DNA from: Acidobacteriota bacterium
Lineage (GTDB): Bacteria; Acidobacteriota; Polarisedimenticolia; JAPUKU01
NCBI GenBank assembly: GCA_027295505.1
Contig: JAPUKU010000079.1
Span: 1 to 51,885 of the forward strand
Direction: 5' to 3'
DNA length: 51,885 nt
Shown: piece after piece, positions 26,020 through 32,329 of the stretch
Numbering within the stretch: the first letter of the stretch is position 1
Layout of the letters: each line of letters begins with the position of its first letter
Program-made: the position numbers and the translations under genes
The notes under the pieces: model-generated
What the model saw: only the letters and a program-made list of their open reading frames with translations
Told to the model about the DNA's origin: nothing
The model's database searches: none

Positions 26020-28143
26020 ATGATGCCCTCATTGCAAATGACCGATAAGATTTCGGACTCTGTTGCCGGGAAATCGGCACCTCCCTTTACCGTTGTACTG
26101 ATCAAGCCCTCGAAGTATGACGACGACGGCTACGTCGTGCGCCATGTGCGCGGCGTGCTGCCCAGCAACACGCTGGCAGCCATCCACTCGCTGACCCGCG
26201 ACGTGGTCAAGCGCAACGGCCTGGGAGAGGGCATCGAGGTTCGTACGCTGCTGTACGACGAGACCGTGCATCGAATCGATCCAAAGCGCATCGCGCGGCG
26301 CGCGCTGCGTGGCGGCGGGCGGGCCGCTATCTGCCTGTGCGCCGTGCAAAGCAACCAGTTCCCCAGGGCAGCCGATCTCGCATTGCAGTTCCGCGACCTG
26401 GATCTACCGGTCCTCATCGGTGGCTTCCACACCAGCGGTATCATGGAGCTGTTTCCCGATCTGACACCCGAGCTGCAGGAGATGGTCGATCACGGTGTCA
26501 CGATCGTGCACGGGGAGGTCGAGGAGGCCTGGGCCGGCCTCCTGCGCGATGCTTATCTTGGCCAGCTCAAGCCGCGCTACGACATCAAAGAGCGGCCGGA
26601 CCTGAGTGAGCAACCCATTCCGGAGCTCGATCGTACCTACATGAAGCGCTTCGCCTACCCGAACCTGGGCACCATTGACGCCGGCCGCGGTTGCCCCTTC
26701 AACTGCTCCTTCTGCACCATCATCAATGTGCAGGGACGAAAGATGCGCACCCGCTCGGCCGTCGAGATCAAGAGAGTGGTTCGGGACAACTGGAAAAAGA
26801 AGGTCGACTACTACTTCTTCACGGACGACAACTTCTCCCGCAATCCGAACTGGGAGGAGATCTTCGATGTCCTCATCGAGCTACGAGAAGAGGAAAACAT
26901 CAGAATTGACTTCATGATCCAGGTGGACACCCTGGCCTGGAAAATCCCCCATTTCATCGAAAAGGCGGCCCGGGCCGGATCCACGCAGGTCTTCATCGGC
27001 ATGGAATCGATTCGCCCCGAGAACCTCAAGGCGGCGGGCAAGACACAGAACAAGGCCAAGGAATACACCGAGATGATCGATCTGTGGCACCACCACGGCA
27101 TCGCCTGCCACGTGGGCTACATCCTGGGCTTCCCGGCCGACACCCCGGAAAGCATTGCCGAGGATGTTCATGCCCTCATCCATGAGATCCACATCGATCA
27201 GGTCTCCTTCTTCATGCTCACGCCGCTGCCGGGCTCCCGCGACCACCTGGAGATGGTCCATAAGGGCGCCTGGATGCACTCCGATCTGAACCGATTCGAT
27301 TCGTTCCACCCCGTCATGGACCACCCGAACATGAGCGCCGAGCAATGGTCCGAGGCTTACCAGCAGTGCTGGAAGACGTTCTACTCGTTCGATACCCTGC
27401 GACAGGTGCTGTCGCGGGCGAATCCTCACACCTACTGGGGGTTGTTCAAGAACTACCTTTGGTACCGCGCTGCCATGATCGAGGACGCGCACCCCATGAT
27501 CACCGGCTTCCTGCGCCTCAAGGACCGTACACAACGGCGCCGGGGATACGCGGTGGAGTCACGATTTGCCCACCTGCGCCGGCGCATTCCCGAGGTGGCC
27601 CGCCAGCTTCGGGCATGGGTCACGCTCTTCCTCGAGATGGAGGAACTGTGGCTGCAGACCCGCCACGTCACGCGCCCGATACGACGTCACCGCTTCAGGG
27701 TGAGCAACTCGATCAGCGCCATCACCTCCGGCATCAGCCAGGCGGCCCGCGAGCAGATGGACAAGGCCGGCGCCCACCTGGAGACTGCCAGGGGGGCGGC
27801 CCGCGAGCAGATGGACAAGGCCGGCGCCCACCTGGAGACTGCCAGGGGGGCGGCCCGCGAGCAGATGATCAAAGCGGGTGCACACCTCGAACATGCCCGG
27901 GGCGCGGCAAGGCGCTCACTGGCCTCGATGGTGGCGCGCCTGCACGCCCGCCTCAACCCTCTCTCCTTCCGCGGTCTGCGCAGCCGGCAGCACCTGGCCG
28001 ATCACTGGCGCTCGACCCGGCTAGCGCTGCTCTCCGGCCGCTTCTGGCGGCTTCGCCCCCTGCGCTCGTTGACGAACCTGGTGCGTGACGTCAACTGCAC
28101 CACCCGCTTCGGCCTGGCCCTGATCGCCACGCGCATCAAGTAG
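26020..28143 (+). CDS. B12-binding-domain radical SAM protein with C-terminal helical repeats
   Basis: 707 aa. The N-terminal 200 residues form a cobalamin-binding Rossmann domain (FTVVLIKPSKYDDDGY, VLIGGFHTSGIM). The radical SAM core has CPFNCSFC (Cys225, Cys229, Cys232), then FTDDNFSRN, VFIGMESIRPENL and YILGFPADTPESI, the pattern of the large B12-dependent radical SAM class that includes methylases, BchE and ring cyclases. After about residue 500 is a long helical region of unusual sequence, including three tandem copies of an 18-residue unit (AREQMDKAGAHLETARGA) encoded at 27742-27903, then a basic tail. Substrate unknown; the repeat region could be an oligomerisation or partner-binding coiled coil. 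It starts from a leaderless-type promoter. Confidence 0.93.
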   Translation: MMPSLQMTDKISDSVAGKSAPPFTVVLIKPSKYDDDGYVVRHVRGVLPSNTLAAIHSLTRDVVKRNGLGEGIEVRTLLYDETVHRIDPKRIARRALRGGGRAAICLCAVQSNQFPRAADLALQFRDLDLPVLIGGFHTSGIMELFPDLTPELQEMVDHGVTIVHGEVEEAWAGLLRDAYLGQLKPRYDIKERPDLSEQPIPELDRTYMKRFAYPNLGTIDAGRGCPFNCSFCTIINVQGRKMRTRSAVEIKRVVRDNWKKKVDYYFFTDDNFSRNPNWEEIFDVLIELREEENIRIDFMIQVDTLAWKIPHFIEKAARAGSTQVFIGMESIRPENLKAAGKTQNKAKEYTEMIDLWHHHGIACHVGYILGFPADTPESIAEDVHALIHEIHIDQVSFFMLTPLPGSRDHLEMVHKGAWMHSDLNRFDSFHPVMDHPNMSAEQWSEAYQQCWKTFYSFDTLRQVLSRANPHTYWGLFKNYLWYRAAMIEDAHPMITGFLRLKDRTQRRRGYAVESRFAHLRRRIPEVARQLRAWVTLFLEMEELWLQTRHVTRPIRRHRFRVSNSISAITSGISQAAREQMDKAGAHLETARGAAREQMDKAGAHLETARGAAREQMIKAGAHLEHARGAARRSLASMVARLHARLNPLSFRGLRSRQHLADHWRSTRLALLSGRFWRLRPLRSLTNLVRDVNCTTRFGLALIATRIK
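27742..27903 (+). repeat. Three tandem 54-base in-frame repeats
   Basis: Units begin at 27742, 27796 and 27850, each 54 bases (18 codons). The first two are virtually identical and the third is diverged, keeping the amphipathic pattern REQM-KAGAHLE-ARGA. In-frame expansion by slippage or unequal crossing-over is the likely origin. Confidence 0.95.
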
Positions 28144-28146
28144 GAA

Positions 28147-28174
28147 CCGGAGACCGGCTCCGGGGCAAGGCCCC
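28147..28174 (+). terminator. Two overlapping hairpins after the radical SAM gene
   Basis: CCGGAG/CTCCGG (28147-28163) and GGGGC/GCCCC (28162-28174) follow the stop codon at 28143. There is no T-run, so termination, if any, would be by another mechanism. Confidence 0.35.
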
Positions 28175-28191
28175 CCAATCTAAGTATCTTG

Positions 28192-28220
28192 TTGAAAAAC
28201 AAGAGCTTACCTTCTACGAT
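28192..28220 (+). promoter_or_regulatory. Promoter for the sigma/anti-sigma/bactofilin-like operon
   Basis: TTGAAA (28192-28197), 17-base spacer, TACGAT (28215-28220). The -35 box lies in a perfect hairpin CTTGTT-GAAA-AACAAG (28188-28203). The leader to the GTG at 28268 would be about 40 bases. Confidence 0.6.
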
Positions 28221-28267
28221 CCTTTTCTGAAACCCCCGCTGCGGCTTGCCAGTAGAATGGTTGGACG

Positions 28268-28846
28268 GTGGAGCAGAGTGCTTTTCGAAGCGATGATGAA
28301 CCGGACGCCAGGCTCATTGCCCGGATCCTCGGGGGTGAGGCAGATCTATACGGGGAAATCATGCGCCGCTACCAGCGCCTGGTGGCCTCGGTCATTTACA
28401 AGATGGGCATTTCGGTCGACGATATGGAGGATCTGGTGAGCGAGGTTTTCATGAAGGCGTATCGCAACCTGGCCCGCTACCGGCCGGAGAACGCCTTCTC
28501 GACCTGGATCTATCGCATCGCCACCAACCGGGCTCTCGACGAGATCCGCTCCCGGAGGCACCGGCGCCGGTTTGGACCGCTCGACGAACGCCTGCCCGCT
28601 CCCGGGCCGGGAGCCGAGAGTGCCGTCAACAAGAAGGATCGCAGTGCCGTGGTCGCCCGCGCCCTCGAACAGCTGCCGCACGAGTACCGGGCTCCGCTGG
28701 TGCTGCTCCATATGGAAGATCGCAAGGTCTCCGAGATCGCCGACCTGCTTGGCATTCCGGAGGGAACCGTGAAAACGCGCCTGGCCCGTGGCAGGGTGAA
28801 GCTGCGCCGCATCATTGCACGCCAATTTCCAGAGTACGCAGTGTAA
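28268..28846 (+). CDS. ECF-type RNA polymerase sigma factor
   Basis: 192 aa from a GTG start. Region 2: RYQRLVASVIYKMG, DLVSEVFMKAYRNL and FSTWIYRIATNRALDEIRS (promoter -10 recognition). Region 4: ALEQLPHEYRAPLVLLHMEDR and EIADLLGIPEGTVKTRLARGR (helix-turn-helix for the -35). Length and domains are standard for an ECF factor with no extra domain. The next gene encodes a zinc-binding anti-sigma factor 12 bases downstream, and the third a bactofilin-like membrane protein, so the three form an operon. Confidence 0.95.
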   Translation: MEQSAFRSDDEPDARLIARILGGEADLYGEIMRRYQRLVASVIYKMGISVDDMEDLVSEVFMKAYRNLARYRPENAFSTWIYRIATNRALDEIRSRRHRRRFGPLDERLPAPGPGAESAVNKKDRSAVVARALEQLPHEYRAPLVLLHMEDRKVSEIADLLGIPEGTVKTRLARGRVKLRRIIARQFPEYAV

Positions 28847-28858
28847 GATCGTGAGCCG

Positions 28859-29467
28859 ATGACCTGCCGAGCCTATGAGCGCTGGATCGAAGACGAAGCG
28901 AGCGGACTGATCGCTCCCGGCATCGAGATCCGGCTGCACGAGCACCTGAGATCCTGCGGCGCCTGCCAACGGTACCGCGAGCGCACCGTGTCGCTGGCAC
29001 ACCTGCTGGCCCGCACGCGTGCCCAGGTGCCGATGGTAGACGTGCGCGAGCGTGTGATGGATGCCATTCACGCCGGGGTACCGCCGGCTGTGGCGCGCAA
29101 ACGGTTCGGGCGGAGAGCACTCTGGCAGGCGACGGCTGCTTCACTCTTTCTCTTCCTCGTGTTTGGTGTGCTGGGAAGCCTGTCAGCTCTGCTGTTCTCC
29201 GCTCGATCGGTTTCCAGCGGCTCTGCCACCTGGCGGACGCTGAAGGGACTCGGCGCCACGCTCTGGTCGCTCCTGGGGGCGGCTGGATCACTCGTCATGA
29301 GCCTCCTCGACGCCGCCGCACAGGCAGCCGTGTCGCTCGCACCGATGCTGCCCTTCCTAGAAGTGGCGGCCCTGACCATCCTTGTATTGACTGTGTGCTC
29401 GGCGGCCCTGCCCCTGGCGCGCGAGTTCCGGAGCGGTGTGCGGCCGCAGCGGAGTGAGATCCGGTGA
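28859..29467 (+). CDS. Zinc-binding (ZAS) membrane anti-sigma factor
   Basis: 202 aa. Cys3, His29, Cys33 and Cys36 make a C-x25-H-x3-C-x2-C zinc site, the ZAS motif of RsrA-type anti-sigma factors, in the N-terminal cytoplasmic part that should bind the sigma factor encoded just upstream. Two or three hydrophobic segments follow (about 84-108, 130-150 and 165-190), so it is membrane-embedded. Its stop overlaps the start of the next gene by four bases. The signal it senses is unknown; the downstream partner is bactofilin-like, which points to the cell envelope. Confidence 0.9.
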   Translation: MTCRAYERWIEDEASGLIAPGIEIRLHEHLRSCGACQRYRERTVSLAHLLARTRAQVPMVDVRERVMDAIHAGVPPAVARKRFGRRALWQATAASLFLFLVFGVLGSLSALLFSARSVSSGSATWRTLKGLGATLWSLLGAAGSLVMSLLDAAAQAAVSLAPMLPFLEVAALTILVLTVCSAALPLAREFRSGVRPQRSEIR

Positions 29468-30693
29468 CCCCGCAGCTCCAGCCCGCGGGGATCGCTCCGG
29501 TTCGGCTACTTCTCCTGCTCGCACTCGTCATCGGGCTTTTCGCAGGCACGCTAACCGCTGCCACCCTAGCGGCCGGAGATGCCGACGATCCCGCTCAGAC
29601 CCAGGTCACGGCCGACGAGGAAGAGGGATCGGATCACACCTTCTTGCTCGAGTTGAAGGTGTCCGACAACAGCTCGGAAGACGGCCACCACGAGGAGACG
29701 GAGATCCTTCTGGATGTCCATGGTGTCCACGGCGGAGGCGCCTTCGAGTTCTTCCATCCGATCACAGTGGGGTCCGAGGACACCATGAAGGACGACGTCG
29801 TGTCGGTGGGTGGCGACGTGGAGATCCTGGGTGAGGTCCGCGGCGACGTGGTGGTGATCTGCGGAACCCTGAAGATCTCGGGCCGGGTGGAGGGCGACGT
29901 GGTGGCCATCCTCACTGATACAGAGGTGATGGACACCAGCGTGATTGACGGCCAGTTCGTTCACATCGGTGGAATGTACGAAGTCTCGCCGCTCGCCACC
30001 GTGCACGGCGAGCGCGTTCACCTTGATGTCGGGAATTTCAGCCTGGGATCCTTTATCAGCGAACTCGACTTGGGTGAGGAGGCCCACTCGGCTGGCATCG
30101 GCCTGCTGCGCTGCATCTACGCGTTCCGGCTCATCAAGCTGGGAGTGTTGTTCGGGTTGATGCTGCTCATCGTGGGGCTCATACCGCAGCGCGTCATCGA
30201 TGCCGGGGGAGCGCTCCCGGAGATCTGGGGTCGCTCCATTTTCATGGGCCTGCTAGCCTACGCCTCTTACTTCGTGCTGATGTGCATCTTCATCCTGCTC
30301 TGCTTCGTCCTGATCGGCATCCCGCTGGTCGGCATGCTCGGCATCGCCTGGATCGGCGTCAAGGCATTCGGGCTGGCGGCGATCCTGAGACTGCTGGGCG
30401 ACCGCATCGCGCAAGGGCTCCTGCACCGCGACGTCAAGCCGATGGCCGCCCTGTCGATCGGCTTCCTGGTTTACCTGCCGACCCAGATCATGCCGTTCTA
30501 CTGGGGAATCGTGGCCTTCAGCCTCAGCGTTCTCGGCTCGCTTCTGGGCACGGCCCTGCTGGTCCTGTCGGCCGGGCTTGCGCTCGTGACCCAGTTCGGA
30601 GCGGTGACGACATTCGCCCCCGCCCAACCGTCGATCGGCCCACCGGCTTCCCCGCCACCGACCGCGCCCCCCGCGCCGGCGGAAAACTCCTGA
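29464..30693 (+). CDS. Bactofilin-like beta-helix membrane protein
   Basis: 409 aa from a GTG start overlapping the anti-sigma gene. A hydrophobic N-terminal helix or signal (about 13-36) is followed by an acidic linker, then a right-handed beta-helix-like stretch (about 100-195) with VVSVGGDVEILGEVRGDVVVICGTLKISGRVEGDVVAI turns typical of bactofilins. After residue 215 come about six membrane helices and a Pro/Ala-rich end. The combination of a polymer-forming-type domain with a multi-pass membrane part occurs in proteins annotated as polymer-forming cytoskeletal. Here the beta domain is predicted outside or at the membrane face. It is the likely target or effector of the sigma/anti-sigma pair. 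Confidence 0.82.
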   Translation: MTPQLQPAGIAPVRLLLLLALVIGLFAGTLTAATLAAGDADDPAQTQVTADEEEGSDHTFLLELKVSDNSSEDGHHEETEILLDVHGVHGGGAFEFFHPITVGSEDTMKDDVVSVGGDVEILGEVRGDVVVICGTLKISGRVEGDVVAILTDTEVMDTSVIDGQFVHIGGMYEVSPLATVHGERVHLDVGNFSLGSFISELDLGEEAHSAGIGLLRCIYAFRLIKLGVLFGLMLLIVGLIPQRVIDAGGALPEIWGRSIFMGLLAYASYFVLMCIFILLCFVLIGIPLVGMLGIAWIGVKAFGLAAILRLLGDRIAQGLLHRDVKPMAALSIGFLVYLPTQIMPFYWGIVAFSLSVLGSLLGTALLVLSAGLALVTQFGAVTTFAPAQPSIGPPASPPPTAPPAPAENS

Positions 30694-30713
30694 CCTGAAC
30701 CCTCCAGCAAGAA

Positions 30714-31736
30714 GTGCGAGCTGTTCTCATCGATCGGTATGGAGGTCCCGAGGTGCTGCGCTTCGGCGAGGCTCGCGACCCTTCTCCGGGTCCCGGCGAG
30801 GCCCTGGTGCGAGTGCGCACCTGCGGAGTCTGCTATCACGACGTGCTCATGCGCCAGGGCAAATACCGTGACGTGCGGCTTCCCCGCATCATCGGACACG
30901 AGGTCGCCGGGGAGGTAGCCTGTCTGGGGCCGGATGTGAGCGGCCTCGAGGTGGGCGACCGCGTCCTGGTACCCACGTGGCTGTCCTGCGGAGTGTGTGC
31001 TCACTGCCAGGAGCGGCAAAACGAGCTTTGCGAGGCGCCCGGCCGCATGCCGGGGCATGATGAAGACGGAGGGTACGCTGAGCTCATGTGCGCTCCGGCC
31101 ACCTGCTTGACGCGCTTTCCCGAGTCCATTCCCTGGGATCAGGCCGCGGCCCTGCCCTGCGCCGCCGCCACGGCGCTCGAGGCGGTACGTGGCGTCGCGG
31201 GCGTGAAACCGGGCGACAGCGTCCTGGTGACCGGAGCCGGTGGAGGCCTCGGGGTCCACGCCACCCAGCTCTCCCGTCTCCACGGCGCCCGGGTTATTGC
31301 CTCCACGACGTCCAAGCACAAGGCGCAGCTGTTGGAAGACCTCGGAGCCGATCACGTCATCTGCGGCCCTGCGGAGGGTCTCGCAAAAAGTGTCAAGGCG
31401 CTCACGGGCGGCACCGGCGTCACCGTCGTCATCGAATGCGTGGGGACCGCCACCTTCGAGGCATCACTCCGGAGCCTCGCGGCGGAGGGACGAATGGCGC
31501 TCATCGGAGCCGTCTCCGGCGATACGGTGCCGATCAAGCCGGCTGTCCTGGTCCTCAAGGACCTCACCATCAGCGGCTGTTCACGACAGGCCCGCCTCAC
31601 CGACGTAGTGGACCTCGTCGTCTCCGGATCGCTGCGGCCGATTGTGTCGCGCACCCTGGGACTCAACGAAGCAGCCGAGGCGCACCGCCTGCTAGAGTCC
31701 CGAGAGTCGTTCGGGCGCATCATCCTTCAGACATAG
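30714..31736 (+). CDS. Zinc-binding alcohol dehydrogenase-family protein
   Basis: 340 aa from a GTG. Catalytic zinc region: TCGVCYHDVL and IIGHEVAGEV; structural zinc: CGVCAHCQERQNELC (CxxCxxCx7C). The Rossmann coenzyme domain has VLVTGAGGGLGVHATQLSRLHGARVIA with a glycine-rich turn. All metal ligands are present. The MDR superfamily covers alcohol, sorbitol, threonine and aldehyde dehydrogenases, so substrate is not assigned. It starts 20 bases after the bactofilin-like gene, and may be read through from that operon, but its function is unrelated in appearance. Confidence 0.93.
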   Translation: MRAVLIDRYGGPEVLRFGEARDPSPGPGEALVRVRTCGVCYHDVLMRQGKYRDVRLPRIIGHEVAGEVACLGPDVSGLEVGDRVLVPTWLSCGVCAHCQERQNELCEAPGRMPGHDEDGGYAELMCAPATCLTRFPESIPWDQAAALPCAAATALEAVRGVAGVKPGDSVLVTGAGGGLGVHATQLSRLHGARVIASTTSKHKAQLLEDLGADHVICGPAEGLAKSVKALTGGTGVTVVIECVGTATFEASLRSLAAEGRMALIGAVSGDTVPIKPAVLVLKDLTISGCSRQARLTDVVDLVVSGSLRPIVSRTLGLNEAAEAHRLLESRESFGRIILQT

Positions 31737-31771
31737 AAAAAGCCCCGGAGAAGCGGACCTCCTCCGGGGCT
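31733..31771 (-). terminator. Intrinsic terminator of the cold-shock gene
   Basis: On the minus strand, AGCCCCGGAG and CTCCGGGGCT (31741-31750 and 31762-31771) form a ten-base stem followed by TTTTTCTATG. It lies just after the csp stop codon at 31794. The plus-strand dehydrogenase gene ends here too, but the T-run is only on the minus strand. Confidence 0.8.
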
Positions 31772-31793
31772 GATGCGTGGCTCAGATGGTCGT

Positions 31794-31997
31794 CTACGCC
31801 TTACGGACGTTTGAGGCCTGGGGGCCCTTGGCGCCCTCGGTAATCTCAAACTCAACTTGGTCCCCCTCGTTGAGAGACCGGTACCCATCACCCTGGATGG
31901 CGGAGAAGTGAACGAACACGTCCTTCTCCCCTTCACCCTGGGATATGAAGCCGAATCCCTTGGAGTCGTTGAACCACTTGACTGTACCTGTTGCCAT
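31794..31997 (-). CDS. Cold-shock domain protein
   Basis: 67 aa from the ATG at 31997, supported by AGGAGG seven bases upstream. A complete cold-shock OB-fold: [15 protein letters not shown] (RNP1), DVFVHFSAI (RNP2) and [17 protein letters not shown]. It is a single-stranded RNA/DNA-binding chaperone-type protein. The leader is about 200 bases and contains an intrinsic terminator-like hairpin (32119-32157), which is unusual and may control expression. Its own terminator lies at 31733-31771. Confidence 0.96.
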   Translation of the reverse strand: MATGTVKWFNDSKGFGFISQGEGEKDVFVHFSAIQGDGYRSLNEGDQVEFEITEGAKGPQASNVRKA

Positions 31998-32118
31998 TAA
32001 CACACCTCCTAAAACCCGCGGAATTTCCCCGGCAGTGGCAACGCCGGGGGCCGCGTGCGCGCACTGTGCACGCTTGACCCTAACAGTGAGGGTATCCGGC
32101 CCAATGGGATCTCAACGC

Positions 32119-32157
32119 AAAAAAGACCGCGAAAGCGACTTGGCCTTGCGCGGTCTT
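32119..32157 (-). terminator. Terminator-like hairpin inside the cold-shock leader
   Basis: Minus strand: AAGACCGCG and CGCGGTCTT (nine-base stem at 32123-32131 and 32149-32157) followed by six T residues. It lies about 45-80 bases after the predicted start of the csp leader and 120 bases before the csp ATG. It would end a short RNA of about 80 bases unless antitermination occurs. Confidence 0.75.
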
Positions 32158-32207
32158 CACAACAGATCCTCTTAACAGACGACGTCAACCCTCGGTTACA
32201 GTACAGA

Positions 32208-32237
32208 ATTTAACTACGCAACGCGCCTCGAAGTCAA
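32208..32237 (-). promoter_or_regulatory. Promoter of the cold-shock gene
   Basis: TTGACT (32232-32237), 18-base spacer, TTAAAT (32208-32213). Transcription would begin near 32200. The -10 is imperfect, so the assignment is moderate. Confidence 0.5.
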
Positions 32238-32294
32238 ATAAAATTCCTGGCTCCGGACCTGCGAGGTGTCGTACCTGTTGTCCGGGTACGTTCG

Positions 32295-32323
32295 TTGACC
32301 CGTCCCGGGGCGGGTGCTAGAGT
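32295..32323 (+). promoter_or_regulatory. Promoter of the M16 peptidase gene
   Basis: TTGACC (32295-32300), 17-base spacer, TAGAGT (32318-32323). The ATG at 32330 is six bases downstream of the -10, so the transcript would start at about the start codon. Confidence 0.55.
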
Positions 32324-32329
32324 CCGCCC

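Larger units (their letters stand above)
31998..32329. other. Intergenic region: cold-shock leader and two back-to-back promoters
   Basis: This 332-base gap holds the csp leader on the minus strand (promoter at 32208-32237, terminator-like hairpin at 32119-32157, a second GC-rich hairpin CCCCGGC/GCCGGGG at about 32027-32048, and AGGAGG at 32005-32010) and the plus-strand promoter of the M16 peptidase gene (32295-32323). No additional coding frame is supported. Confidence 0.7.

Noticed and set aside
27742-27903. Regular repeats considered as a CRISPR array
   Set aside because: The units are contiguous with no spacers, are not palindromic and stay in frame inside a protein gene.
28253-28258. 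TAGAAT as a leaderless -10 box for the sigma gene at 28268
   Set aside because: A far better promoter (TTGAAA-17-TACGAT, 28192-28220) lies upstream and TAGAAT has no -35 partner.
31733-31771. Terminator for the plus-strand dehydrogenase gene
   Set aside because: The hairpin is symmetric but the T-run exists only for the minus-strand csp message.
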